Source: Closterium sp. NIES-65 (lineage: Eukaryota > Streptophyta > Zygnematophyceae > Desmidiales > Closteriaceae). From it: 64,000 bases of DNA. The stretch covers positions 413,501 through 477,500 of the forward strand of contig CANXME010002579.1 in the NCBI GenBank assembly GCA_948144175.1. Reading direction: 5' to 3'. Made by a program: the position numbers and the translations under genes. The notes below the pieces were generated by a model. The model saw only the letters and a program-made list of their open reading frames with translations, did not search any database and had not been told where the DNA came from. Every line of letters begins with the position of its first letter. The stretch's first letter is position 1. Below are positions 38,450 to 49,436 of the stretch, in pieces.

Positions 38450-40190
38450 CTGAGAGCGAATGAGGTTGAGCTGACGGGCTTGGGGAGATGGGCTCGAGCA
38501 CACGAGTGTGAGCGCGAATGAGGTTGAGCTGACAGGCTTGGGGAGATGGGCTCGAGCACACGAGTCTGAGGGCGAATGAGGTTGAGCTGACGGGCTTGGG
38601 GAGATGGGCTCGAGCACACGAGTGTGAGAGCAAATGAGGTTGAGCTGACGGGCTTGGGGAGATGGGCTCGAGCACACGAGTCTGAGAGCGAATGAGGTTG
38701 AGCTGACAGGCTTGGGGAGATGGGCTCGAGCACACGAGTCTGAGAGCGAATGAGGTTGAGCTGACGGGCTTGGGGAGATGGTCTCGAGCACACGAGTGTA
38801 AGAGCGAATGAGGTTGAGGTGACGGGCTTGGGGAGATGGTCTCGAGCACACGAGTCTGAGAGCGAATGAGGTTGAGCTGATGGGCTTGGGGAGATGGGTC
38901 AAGCACACGAGTTTGAGAGCAAATGAGGTTGAGCTGACGGGCTTGGGGAGATGGGCTCGAGCACACGAGTCTAAGAGCGAATGAAGTTGAGCTGACAGGC
39001 TTGGGGAGATCGTCTTGAGCACACGAGTCTGAGAGCAAATGAGGTTGAGCTGATGGGCTTGGGGAGATGGGCTCGAGCACACGAGTCTGAGAGCGAATGA
39101 GGTTGAGCTAACGGGCTTGGGGAAATGGGCTTGAGCACACGAGTCTGAGAGCGAATGAAGTTGAGCCGACGAGCTTGGAGAGATGGGCTCGAGCACACGA
39201 TTCTGAGAGCGAATGAGGTTGAGCTGACGGGCTTGGGGTCATGTGCTCGAGCACACGAGTCTAAGAGCGAATGAAGTTGAGCTGACAGGCTCGGGGAGAT
39301 GGTCTTGAGCACACGAGTCTGAGAGCGAACGAGGTTGAGCTAACGGGCTTGGGGAGATGGGCTCGAGCACACGAGTGTGAGAGCGAATGAGGTTGAGCTG
39401 ACAGGCTTGGGGAGATGGGCTCGAGCACACAAGTCTAAGGGCGAATGAGGTTGAGCTGACGGGCTTGGGGAGATGGGCTCGAGCACACGAGTGTGAGAGC
39501 AAATGAGGTTGAGCTGACGGGCTTGGGGAGATGGGCTCGAGCACACGAGTCTGAGAGCGAATGAGGTTGAGCTGACAGGCTTGGGGAGATGGGCTCGAGC
39601 ACACGAGTCTGAGAGCGAATGAGGTTGAGCTGACGGGCTTGGGGAGATGGTCTCGAGCACACGAGTGTAAGAGCGAATGAGGTTGAGGTGACGGGCTTGG
39701 GGAGATGGTCTCGAGCACACGAGTCTGAGAGCGAATGAGGTTGAGCTGATGGGCTTGGGGAGATGGGTCAAGCACACGAGTTTGAGAGCAAATGAGGTTG
39801 AGCTGACGGGCTTGGGGAGATGGGCTCGAGCACACGAGTCTAAGAGCGAATGAAGTTGAGCTGACAGGCTTGGGGAGATGGTCTTGAGCACACGAGTCTG
39901 AGAGCGAATGAGGTTGAGCTGATGGGCTTGGGGAGATGGGCTCGAGCACACGAGTCTGAGAGCGAATGAGGTTGAGCTAACGGGCTTGGGGAAATGGGCT
40001 CGAGCACACGAGTCTGAGAGCGAATGAAGTTGAGCCGACGAGCTTGGAGAGATGGGCTCGAGCACACGATTCTGAGAGCGAATGAGGTTGAGCTGACGGG
40101 CTTGGGGTCATGTGCTCGAGCACACGAGTCTAAGAGCGAATGAAGTTGAGCTGACAGGCTCGGGGAGATGGTCTTGAGCACACGAGTCTG
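38450..40190. repeat. 15-unit tandem duplication (offset 869-870 bp)
   Basis: Two adjacent blocks of about 870 bp share a shortened unit GGAGATGGGTCAAGC (38891 and about 39765) and the rare units TTGGGGTCATGTGCTCG and TTGGAGAGATGGG in the same order. A third partial copy begins near 40190. Among the most recent block duplications in the window by eye. Confidence 0.85.
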
Positions 40191-43100
40191 AGAGCGAACG
40201 AGGTTGAGCTAACGGGCTTGGGGAGATGGGCTCGAGCACACGAGTGTGAGAGCGAATGAGGTTGAGCTGACAGGCTTGGGGAGATGGGCTCGAGCACACA
40301 AGTCTGAGGGCGAATGAGGTTGAGCTGACGGGCTTGGGGAGATGGGCTCGAGCACACGAGTGTGAGAGCAAATGAGGTTGAGCTGACGGGCTTGGGGAGA
40401 TGGGCTCGAGCACACGAGTCTGAGAGCAAATGAGGTTGAGCTGACGGGCTTGGGGAGATGGGCTCGAGCACACGAGTCTAAGAGCGAATGAAGTTGAGCT
40501 GACAGGCTTGGGGAGATGGTCTTGAGCACACGACTCTGAGAGCGAATGAGGTTGAGCTGATGGGCTTGGGGAGATGGGCTCGAGCACACGAGTCTGAGAG
40601 CGAATGAGGTTGAGCTAATGGGCTTCGGGAGATGGGCTCGAGCACAAGAGTCTGAGAGCGAATGAAGTTGAGCTGACCAGCTTGGGGAGATGGGCTCGAG
40701 CACACGATTCTGAGAGCGAATGAGGTTGAGCTGATGGGCTTGGGGAGATGGGCTCGAGCACACGAGTCTAAGAGCGAATGAAGTTGAGCTGACATGCTTG
40801 GGGAGATGGTCTTGAGCACACGAGTCTGAGAGCGAATGAGGTTGAGCTGACGGGCTTGGGGAGATGGGCTCGAGCACACGAGTGTGAGAGCGAATGAAGT
40901 TGAGCTGACAGGCTTGGGGAGATAGGCTCGAGCACACGAATCTGAGGGCGAATGAGGTTGAGCTGACGGGCTTGGGGAGATTGTCTCGAGCACATGAGTG
41001 TGAGAGCGAATGAGGTTGAGGTGACGGGCTTGGGGAGATGGGCTCGAGCACACGAGTCTGAGAGCGAATGAGGTTGAGCTAAAGGGCTTGGGGAGATGGG
41101 CTCGAGCACACGACTATGAGAGCAAATGAGGTTGAGCTAACGGGCATGGGGAGATGGGCTCTAGCACACGAGTCTAAGAGCGAATGAAGTTGAGCTGACA
41201 GGCTTGGGGAGATGGTCTTGAGCACACGATTCTAAGAGCGAATGAGGTTGAGCTGACGGGCTTGGGGAGATGGTCTTGAGCACACGAGTCCGAGAGCAAA
41301 TGAGGTTGAGCTAACGGGCTTGGGAAGATGGGCTCGAGCACACGAGTCTAAGAGCGAATGAGTTTGAGCTAACGGGCTTGGGAAGATGGGCTCGAACACA
41401 CAAGTCTGAGAGCGAATGAGGTTGAGCTGATGGGCTTGGGGAGATGGGCTCGAGCACATGAGTCTGAGAGCAAATGATGTTGAGCTGACGGGCTTGGGGA
41501 GATGGGCTCGAGCACACGAGTCAAATAGCGATGAAGTTGAGCTGACAGGCTTGGGGAGATGGTCTCGAGCACACGATTCTGAGAGCGAATGAGGTCAAGC
41601 AGACAGGCTTGGGGAGATAGGCTCGAGCACACGAGTCTGAGAGCAAATGAGGTTGAGCTAACGGGCTTGGGGAGGTGGGCTCGAGCACATGAGTCTTAGA
41701 GCGAATGAGGTTGAGCTGACGGGCTTGGGGAGATGGGCTCGAGCACACGAGTCTGAGAGCGAATGAAGTTGAGCTAACAGGCTTGGGGAGATGGGCTCGA
41801 GCACACGAATCTGAGAGTGAATGAAGTTGAGCTGACGGGCTTTGGGAGATGGGCTTGAGCACACGAGTCTAAGAGCGAATGAGGTTGAGCTGACGGGCTT
41901 GGGGAGATGGTCTTGAGCACACGAGTCTGAGAGCGAATGAGGTTGAGCTGACGGGCTTGGGGAGATGGGCTCGAGCACACGAGTCTGAGAGCGAATGAGG
42001 TTGAGCTGACGGGCTTGGGGAGATGGGCTCGAGCACACGAGTCTGAGAGCAAATGAGGTTGAGCTGACGGGCTTGGGGAGATGGGCTCGAGCACACGAGT
42101 CTGAGAGAGAATGAGGTTGAGCTGACGGGCTTGGGGAGATGGTCTCGAGCACATGAGTCTGGGAGCGAATGAGGTTGAGCTAACGGGATTGGGGAGATGG
42201 GCTCGAGCACACGAGTCTGGGAGCGAATGAAGTTGAGCTGACAGGCTTGGGGAGATGGGCTTGAGCACACGAGTCTGAGAGCGAATGAGGTTGAGCTGAT
42301 GGGCTTGGGGAGATGGTCGTGAGCACCTGAGTCTGAGAGCGAATGAGGATGAGCTGACAAGCTTGGGGAGATGGTCTCGAGCACACGAGTCTGAGAGTGA
42401 ATGAGGTTGAGCTGACGGCCTTGGGGAGATGGGCTCGAGCACACGAGTCTGAGAGCGAATGAGGTTGAGCTGACGGGCTTGGGGAGATGGGCTCGAGCAC
42501 ACGAGTCTGAGAGCAAATGAGGTTGAGGTGACGGGCTTGGGGAGATGGTCTCGAGCACAAGAGTCTGAGAGCGAATGAGGTTGAGCTGATGGGCTTGGGG
42601 AGATGGGCTCGAGCACACGAGTCTGAGAGCAAATGAGGTTGAGCAGACAGGCTTGGGGAGATGGGCTCGAGCACACGAGTCTGAGAGCAAATGAGGTTGA
42701 GCTAACTGGCTAGCAGAAATGGGATCGAGCACACGAGTCTCAGAGCAAATGAGGTTGAGCTGACGGGCTTGGGGAGATGGGCTCGAGAACATGAGTCTAA
42801 GAGCGAATGAGTTTGAGCTGACAGGCTTGGGGAGATGGTCTCGAGCACACGAGTCTGAGAGCGAATAAGGTTGAGCTGATGGGCTTGGGGAGATGGGCTC
42901 GAGCACACGAGTCTGAGAGCAAATGAGGTTGAGCTGACGGGCTTGGGGAGATGGGCTCGAGCACACGAGTCTGAGAGCAAATGAGGTTGAGGTGACGGGC
43001 TTGGGGAGATGGTCTCGAGCACAAGAGTGTGAGAGCGAATGAGGTTGAGCTGATGGGCTTGGGGAGATGGGCTCGAGCACACGAGTCTGAGAGCAAATGA

Positions 43101-44050
43101 GGTTGAGCAGACGGGCTTTGGGAGATGGGCTCGAGCACACGAGTCTGAGAGCAAATGAGGTTGAGCTAACTGGCTAGCAGAAATGGGCTCGAGCACACGA
43201 GTCTCAGAGCGAATGAGGTTGAGCTGACGGGCTTGGGGAGATGGTCTCGAGCACACGAGTCTGAGAGCGAATAAGGTTGAGCTGATGGGCTTGGGGAGAT
43301 GGGCTCGAGCACACGAGTCTGAGAGCAAATGAGGTTGAGCTCACGGGCTTGGGGAGATGGGCTCGAGCACACGAGTCTGAGAGCAAATGAGGTTGAGCTA
43401 ACGGGCAAGCAGAAATGGGCTCGAGCACACGAGTCTGAGAGCGAATGAGGTTGAGTTGACGGGCTTGGGGAGATGGGCTCGAACATACGAGTCTGAGAGC
43501 GAATGAGGTTGAATTTACGGGCTTGGGGAGATGGGCTCGAGCACACAACTCTGAGAGCGAATGAGGTTGAGCTGACGGGCTTGGGGAGATGGGCTCGAGC
43601 ACACGAGTCTGAGAGCAAATGAGGTTGAGCTGACGGGCTTGGGGAGATGGGCTCGAGCACACGAGTCTAAGAGCAAATGAGGTTGAGCTGACGGGCTAGC
43701 AGAGATGGGCTCGAGCACACGAGTCTGAGAGCGAATGAGGTTGAGCTGACGGGCTTGGGGAGATGGGCTCGAGCACACGAGTCTGAGAGCGAATGAGGTT
43801 GAGCTGACGGGCTTGGGGAGATGGGCTCGAGCACACGAGTCTGAGAGTGAATGAGGTTGAGCTGACGGGCTTGGGGAGATGGGCTCGAACACACGAGTCT
43901 GAGAGCGAATGAGGTTGAACTAACGGGCTTGGGGAGATGGGCTCGAGTACACGAGTCTGAGAGCGAATGAGGTTGAGCTGACGGGCTTGGGGAGATGGTC
44001 TCGAGCACACAAGTCTGAGAGCGAATGAAGTTGAGCTTACAGGCTTGGGG

Positions 44051-44055
44051 AGATG
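44051..44055. repeat. Target-site duplication, left copy (AGATG)
   Basis: AGATG immediately left of the minus-strand element, identical to 59001-59005. AGATG is also the sequence expected at this point of the satellite unit (GGGGAGATGGGC), confirming insertion into the array. Confidence 0.95.
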
Positions 44056-44187
44056 TGAGAAAGTATGAACGAGAATGAATGAACTATGAAATGAAGTGAG
44101 TACAAGTACTAACCCTAATTGGGTTGTACCCCCTATGGGATACCCCACTATAGCCTACATAACAGCTTAAGCTATAATGTTCTAACA
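44056..44187 (-). repeat. 3' LTR of the minus-strand copia (132 bp)
   Basis: On the minus strand it begins TGTTAGAACATTATAGC and ends CATACTTTCTCA. It matches 58869-59000 except at five positions. It is bounded by the AGATG duplication at its outer end and by the polypurine tract at its inner end. Confidence 0.95.
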
Positions 44188-44410
44188 CACCCCCATAGGC
44201 AAAGTGGGGGAGAACAAGGGGTCACAAGACCAGTCAAGCAAGACAAAGCAAAGCTCAGGGTGGATCACAAAGTCACCACACATTCCGAGCACAAGTTCAA
44301 GGCGAGAAGGCCAGTTCACATGCAGGAGTACATATATATATAGGGCTAGACAAGCAAGAGCAGGTATATATATATATATATGTAACAGTATAAGTAAGGT
44401 CAAGAGGTGA
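44188..44410 (-). other. 3' untranslated region and polypurine tract
   Basis: The minus strand reads CTATGGGGGTG directly before the LTR, the likely plus-strand priming tract, shared exactly in type with the nested element at 56604-56614. Two AT microsatellites (TATATATATA near 44330 and 44370) also occur at the matching place in the nested copy. The RNase H reading frame runs through this region into the LTR because its normal stop has been lost by frame change near 44430. Confidence 0.75.
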
Positions 44411-45195
44411 GCAAGTGAGGCAAGACAGGGACAAGAACCCAGCTGAGTGCAGAAGCGCTGATGAGCACAAGGCGGAAGTGCCTTGGTGAAAACATCAGCA
44501 GTGTTGGCCTCAGAGGCCACGTACGCAAGCCGCAACTGTCCACGCTGCTGTAGCTCACGAGCAAGGAAGTATCGGAGAGCAATGTGCTTCGTTCTGTGCT
44601 CCAGTCGCTGCTCTCGACACAAGGCCAGCATGGCCTTGTTGTCTACGTACAGAATTGGAGGAGAACGAGGCGGATCTCCTAGGTCGGTCAGCAGGTAGGT
44701 GAGCCAGCGAAGCTCCTGTGCAGCCATGGCCCCAGCGTAGATCTCGGCCTCACAACTGGAGCCGAGAACAGAAGACGAGCGAGTAGCCCGCCACGAGACA
44801 GAGCCGGAACCAAGGCTGAAGGTGTAACCCTGTGACGACGGCTGTGTAGCCTGGTCGTCAGCCCAGGAAGCGTCTGCGTGCCCAGTGAGGACCACTGGAC
44901 TGCGCCCCCCAAGCACTAGCCCCATGCCTGACGTACTGCACAAGTAGCGCAACACCCTCTTCGCTGCAGCCATGTGCTCTGGTCGGTGTCTCCCAGGGGC
45001 AACATAGCGTGCAAGAATGCTCAGAGGGTATGCAAGGTCAGGTCGTGTGCAGGTCATCAGGAACATGAGGTAGCCAACCAGCTCTGGATACGGGCCACTC
45101 GACTCTATGGACTCATCCGAAGGCATAGCTGAGAGCAAGTGGCGAGTAGGCAGAGGAGTGGCCTGAGGCGAGGAGTACGTGAAGCCGAAGCGCTA
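44411..45195 (-). pseudogene. pol: RNase H and RT C-terminus, minus-strand copia
   Basis: Degrades the RNA strand of the RNA-DNA hybrid during reverse transcription. From the TAG at 45193-45195 the frame is open for more than 300 codons and contains the copia RT tail (PELVGYLMFLMTCTRPDLAY, YVAPGRHRPEHM). RNase H signatures follow: TGHADASWADD (first Asp), SSCEAEIYAG (Glu), LYVDNKAM (Asp) and EANTADVFTKALP (last Asp). All four acidic residues are present. Compared with the nested copy, the C-terminus after HQRFCT changes frame and reads on to 44182. The upstream TAG replaces a Gln codon of the nested copy and separates this part from the RT core. Confidence 0.9.
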
Positions 45196-45890
45196 AAGGA
45201 CCTGCTGCACCATGTGTGACTGAGTCAGGGTAATGGTGCGGCGTGCTCTGTCCCGGGTGCTCTGCAAGCCAAGGTAGCTGCGCAGTTCACCCAGGTCTGT
45301 GCACGTGTGTCTCTTCTGCAGCTCTGACTTCACGTGGGCGAGTCCAGCAGTGTCAGCTGTGGCAAAGACCAAGTCGTCGACGTACACGAGGATGTAGAAC
45401 GGCGGCAGAGAGGTGTCGGTGCGCAGAAACAGCGACGAGTCGGCAGTAGAAGGAGCAAACCCAAGAGCCGCAAGCGTAGTCCTCAGTGTGTCGTGCCACT
45501 CGCGTGGCGCCTGGTGGAGACCGTAGACTGGACGCCGTAGACTCCACGAGGTACCAGGAGGGAACGACCCAGTGAAGCCAGGTGGGCGGCGCAACCAGAT
45601 CTCCTCGTGCAGGCTGCCCTGCAAGAAAGCTGTGCTGAAGTCGAAAGAGTGCAGCTCGTAGTCACGGTGAGCAGCAACGTGCTGCAGTACCCAAAGAGTG
45701 GTCATCTTCAGGGTGGGAGAGAAGGTCTGAAAGTAGTCAACTCCCTGCCGCTGACAGAAGCCACGAGCCACCTAACGCGCCTTGAAGACAGGCGGAGAAC
45801 CCGGCGGCCGCTTCACCCTGAAAATCCACATGCCAATGACGAAGTTCGCCCCAGGAGGGGGGACAGCATCAACGTAGGTGCTAGGAAGCC
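45196..45890 (-). pseudogene. pol: Reverse transcriptase core, minus-strand copia
   Basis: RNA-dependent DNA polymerase domain. Visible motifs are FRVKRPPGSPPVFKAR, DFSTAFLQG with the catalytic Asp, VYGLHQAPREWH, and FYILVYVDDLVFA with the YVDD active site. A TAG at 45772-45774 replaces the Tyr of ARYVARGF seen in the nested copy, so only the segment 45193-45771 is open. At the upstream end an 11-bp deletion near 45880-45890 shifts the frame relative to the nested copy. The copy is therefore inactive although all RT catalytic motifs survive. Confidence 0.92.
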
Positions 45891-47310
45891 ATCTCTGTAT
45901 CCATAGCTGCCTGCCATTGAGAAGAGTAGGGACCCTCTATCGCCTCCGCGTAAGAGCGCGGAGTCGGGATGTCAAGTGCATCCGGGTCTCCCTCAGGGGT
46001 AAGCAGTACGGACACGAGATGAGGTGAAGCAGCGGCCAAGCACTGGAACTCCTCCTGCCTGTCCTCTAGGACGACCGTGCCAAGGGCACACTCACCCCCG
46101 ACGGACGGAGGACAGAGAGACTCAGACTCGGCGACAAGACTAGCAGCGTAGTCTAGGCGACAGCGAGCAGCAAAGTTGACGAGCTCAGCAACTAGGGCAG
46201 ACGCAGCAGTGGACTCAAAAGAAGGGTTAGTGACGACAATAGCAAGGAGACGCGTGACAGTAGGACTGGCAGCACGAAGAGAGTCCAACTCCGGGTCGGC
46301 AAGAGTAGGAAGAGAGGACGCAGGAGGAGAAGGCAAAGGGGCACGCAGAGGAGCAGTGGACGGATGCAGAGACATCTGGTGCGTGCCAGGGACAGGAGGA
46401 GGACGCTGACGCGAACTGCGACCACTAGTGCAAGCAGCACGAACACGTGACGCAGGACGAGACGCAGGCTCACGACGCTCAGCAAGACCTCCAGTAGGAG
46501 CAGTGTAGGGAGAGGGAGCAGGTAGTGGGGAGGCAGGCTGTAACTGTAGCTGGGACGGGACAGGCTGTGGACACTCTAAAGAAGGAGGAGGACCTTTAGA
46601 AGGTGGAAGACCAAGAACCTGCTGCAGGAGTGGAACGAAGCACGGACGAGGCCGTGCGGCGATGCCCGACACAGCACGGACAGCACCAGCTCGCCCAGCA
46701 GGAGCACCCGCTCCAGCAGCACCTCCAACAGCTCCAGAACCTCCAGCAGCACCAGTAGTACCCCCAGCAGGACCGCGAGCAGCAGGCTCAGCACCAACGC
46801 CCGCAGCAGCACCAGCTCCAGTCGAATCCGCAGGCCCAGCAGCTCCAGTACTCTCAGTACGAGCACCTCCGGGACCCGCCGCACCAGCACCCTCAGTAGA
46901 CGAAGAACCTCCAGCTCCAGCAGCATGGCTCCAGCGCCGGGCAAACCACTCGCGCATCTCCGGTGGAGAGAGTGGCTCCCGGCGAGACGAAGTCCCCGAA
47001 GGACCTCCAGGCGTAGCACCTCCAGGCTCAGCACCCTCAGGCTCAGAACCCCCAGGCACAGCACCCCCAGACGTAGCACCCTCAGGCTCAGCACCCCCAA
47101 TTGCAGCACCACCAGGCTCAGCACCCCCAGGTTCAGCACCCCCAGTCGCAGCACCCACAGGCTCAGCACCCCCAATCTCAGCACCCCCAGGCTCAGCACC
47201 AGAGTCACCAGTGACCTCGACAGGCTCGACTGCGTCTACCTGGGATACACCTGAAGGGGCAGGACCCTGAGGGGGGAGGGGGTCTACCGGGGGGGGACCT
47301 GGTACAAGGA
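45881..47310 (-). pseudogene. pol: Integrase-RT linker and RT N-terminus, minus-strand copia
   Basis: Open for 426 codons from 47158. It starts with an Ala/Glu-Pro-Gly-Gly linker made of 15-bp repeats (about 47030-47220). An Arg/Glu segment (SSRREPLSPPEMREWFARRW), an Ala/Gly-rich region, a conserved FVPLLQQVLGLPPS stretch and the RT lead-in IPTPRSYAEAIEGPYSSQW follow. It ends at a stop created by the 11-bp deletion at about 45885. Near 47310, in a run of Cs, the frame changes relative to the upstream integrase, so at least one indel separates the two. The repeated pentapeptide linker is a flexible spacer by inference. Confidence 0.85.
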
Positions 47311-48200
47311 AGAGCGGGGGGGTGGGAGGGACGGAGTGCGGTAGGGGAAGAGGCGGTAGTAGGGGACCGGCTCGTCAAACGTGACGTCCTGGGAGGACAG
47401 AACACGGCGAGAGGTGGGGTGGTAGAACTGCCACCCAGGCGCGTCAGGGGGGAACCCCAGGAAGACGCAAGGAGCAGCACGAGGGGACAGCTTGTCCGCA
47501 GACAAGTCGCGGACAAACGCCCTAGATCCCCAGACCCGGAACGCCGACGCATCGCCAACCTTCCCCATCCACAGCAAGGCTGAAGAGGTCTCCGGTCTGG
47601 AGACCCTGGGGTGGAGGTTGATCTGATGCGCCGCGTACCTCACCGCAAACGGCCACAGAAATTGGGGGGCAGCCGCATGCATCATGGACGTACGAGCAAC
47701 GCCCATGACCATGCCAATGCGACGCTCAGCAATCCCATTTTGCTGCGGAGAGTCCGGAAGCGTGAAGGTCTGACGGATGCCTCGTGCGCGACATTAGGCT
47801 CTCAGAAGGCCAGAGGAAAACTCTCCGCCTCTGTCCAAGTGCAGACGCAGAACAGGAAAGTCCGAGCCAAAGCTCTGCCTGAGCTGGAGACGAGCTGCGC
47901 GGATCCAGCCGATCAGCACCTCAGTGACATCACCCTTGCTGCGCAAGGGGAAGACTGTGGTGTAACGCGAGTAGTCGTCAACAACAAGCAGGAAGTAGCG
48001 CTCGTGACCCTGCCCACGGACGCGGGCTGGGCCCCACACGTCCATGTGAAGCGTCTGCAGCGGGGCCTCTGTCGGAGGAAACTGGGAGGAGTGAGGGGCA
48101 TCCCTCAGGCGCCCCTCGACACAGGGGACATACGAAGGGCCAAGCCCCCGAGGAAGGGGAGGGAGGGACCTGGGAAGACCAGAAACAAGGAGACGAGAGG
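47284..48200 (-). pseudogene. pol: Integrase core, minus-strand copia
   Basis: Inserts the DNA copy into the genome. The first catalytic Asp is in LHMDVWGPARV, with conserved FLLVVDDYSRYTTVFPL following. The second catalytic Asp is in LHLDRGGEFSSG and the Glu in QQNGIAERR, so the DDE triad is intact here, unlike in the nested copy. A TAA at 47794-47796 (Tyr TAC in the nested copy) cuts the domain between the second Asp and the Glu. Reading continues in the same frame to 47284, including the C-terminal GWQFYHPTSRRVLSSQDVTF box. Confidence 0.93.
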
Positions 48201-49209
48201 CCATGCCTCTAAGCCGAAGCAGAGAGGGGTGACCAAGGCGGTGGTGCCAGAGGAGAGTCTCGTGAGACAGGAGACGAGACGAACAGGGGGCAGACTCAGG
48301 ACCAGACCTGGACGCTGCAGCAAACACCTGACCTGACGCAGACACCCTACCAGACTCAGCAACTGGAGGAGACGCAGTGGTCAGTGTGTACAGGCTCGAC
48401 CCCGGCTGACGTGTAAACGTAGCCAGGTGTCGGCCTGTGCGAGCCTCCGTGCAGTGCATCACTCGCTGACGCGTAGGAGTGAACTGGTGCACTCCACCGT
48501 CTTGTAGGTCAGCACCACTCACCAAGTTCGTAGAGAACGAGGGGAGGTAGAGACCAGACAGGGTGCCAGAGGGAGCCGCCGGACACGGGAGGACTGTGGA
48601 GAAGTGAGACAGGACAGGACCCCCAGAGGGGTCAGCCAGAGACACCGCAACCGGCCGACTCAGCGGCGTGACTGTGGTGCGGTCCCGAAAGAAGGAGCGA
48701 GAAGCCCCAGAGTCCAGGGTGAAGGTGAGGGAGGCCGAAGCCGACGCAGTACCTGAGAGCGTAGACTCACCAGTACCTGAGGACGCAGACGCACTAGCAC
48801 CTAGAGCAGCAGCGTCGCAAGCACCTAGGGCAGCAGCCGCACCAGTACCTTGAGCAGCAGTCCCAATGCTCGGATCGGGCGGGAAACACCGGTAACAGTC
48901 ACCCTCATCACTAATATTCACAGAGTACATGGCAGACAAAATAGCATCAAAGTCAAGATCATAGATGGCTACCCCCGCCCTAGACAGCTCGCCCCAGCGA
49001 GGGATCTCTGTGGCCTCACAGAACTGGTGACGCCACGCGTCCGTCAGGCGGCCAAAGCAGCGCTGGGTGGGGTGCGCACCCCCACACTGCTCACCTGCAC
49101 GGTCGCCGGTGCGCAGGACGTAGGTGCACGGACCAAAACCCCCACCCCGTTGGCGTGCAGTGTACCTCTCACGGAGCTGCTGAGGGGACAGGGTCTCACG
49201 ACCACGCTA
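48201..49209 (-). pseudogene. pol: Gag C-terminus, protease and GAG-pre-integrase region, minus-strand copia
   Basis: One open frame from the TAG at 49207-49209 to 47794. In order it shows a Cys/His region (CTYVLRTGD, CGGAHPTQRC), IYDLDFDAILSAMY, and the retropepsin motif TLDSGASRSFF with its catalytic Asp. The pre-integrase zinc-binding region WHHRLGHPS...YVPCVEG follows. In this last motif the first Cys of the C-x2-C pair is Tyr, whereas the nested copy keeps CVPCVEG, so the zinc site is probably damaged. The TAG at 49207 replaces a Lys codon of the nested copy and is the first lesion met when reading from gag. Confidence 0.9.
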
Positions 49210-49272
49210 CGGCTGCTGTCGCGGACCACCACCGGAGCCACTCCTCTGCGTAGACCCGCGACCAGCTCCACC
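49210..49272 (-). pseudogene. gag: Gag glycine-rich segment, part downstream of the nested insertion
   Basis: The minus strand from 49272 reads GGAGRGSTQRSGSGGG, in frame with the gag part that ends at 56754. From the gag ATG to 56754 is exactly 341 codons, so removing the nested element and one CCACC copy rejoins the frame without change. It ends at the TAG at 49207-49209. Confidence 0.9.
49268..49272. repeat. Target-site duplication of the nested copia, left copy (CCACC)
   Basis: CCACC immediately before the 5' LTR, identical to 56749-56753. On the minus strand it is GGTGG, part of the glycine codon repeats of the older element. Confidence 0.95.
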
Positions 49273-49406
49273 TGTCAGATGATTATATTGCTGATGTATA
49301 TATGTAGGCTGTAGTGGGGTAGCCCATAAGGGGTACAACCCAATTAGGGTTGGTACTTGTACTTGTTTCATTTCATAGTGCATCATTCCTCGCCTCTATC
49401 TCAACA
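49273..49406 (+). repeat. 5' LTR of the nested copia (134 bp)
   Basis: Very short for a copia LTR. It holds a TATATAT motif at 49297-49303 that could serve as the promoter TATA element. The only difference from the 3' LTR, T versus C at offset 25, falls in that motif. Confidence 0.96.
49297..49303 (+). promoter_or_regulatory. TATA-like motif in the 5' LTR
   Basis: TATATAT, 25 bp into the LTR. In the 3' LTR the first base is C (CATATAT). Promoter function is inferred from position and sequence only. Confidence 0.4.
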
Positions 49407-49420
49407 TGGTATCAGAGCAG
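49407..49420 (+). other. Primer binding site (initiator tRNA-Met)
   Basis: TGGTATCAGAGCAG starts directly after the LTR. TGGTATCAGAGC is the classical sequence complementary to the 3' end of plant initiator tRNA-Met used by many copia elements. Confidence 0.93.
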
Positions 49421-49436
49421 GTTCCCTAGTGGGAAC
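49421..49436 (+). other. Conserved stem-loop right after the primer site
   Basis: GTTCCC-TAGT-GGGAAC is a perfect 6-bp stem with a 4-nt loop, adjacent to the primer site. The older element has the same stem with a changed loop base at 58840-58855. Conservation of the stem suggests a role in priming, dimerisation or packaging of the RNA, which is inference. Confidence 0.6.

Larger units (their letters stand above)
25354..44055. repeat. 58-bp satellite array B (about 322 units)
   Basis: Same unit and orientation as array A, resuming in the interrupted unit. This array is dominated by an alternation of two subtypes: GAGTCTGAGAGCGAATGAGG...CTAACGGGC, and TCTAAGAGCGAATGAAG...CTGACAGGC followed by GATGGTCTTGAGCACACG. 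A third variant, GAGATTGACTCGACCACATG, is frequent between 26.4 and 35.4 kb. From about 41 kb to the end units revert towards the array A type, and a variant GCTAGCAGAAATGGGC appears near 42.7-43.7 kb. The array ends at the LTR at 44056 and continues at 59001. Confidence 0.97.

Noticed and set aside
1..44050. Dozens of minus-strand open frames (Ser/Pro/Leu-rich, up to 426 codons) as genes
   Set aside because: They follow the 58-bp satellite through all three frames with a 174-bp cycle. There is no start, promoter or codon conservation; they are by-products of a stop-free repeat.
46662..47270. Pro/Ala-rich plus-strand frame as a gene
   Set aside because: Antisense of the copia linker and RT N-terminal region; no independent evidence.
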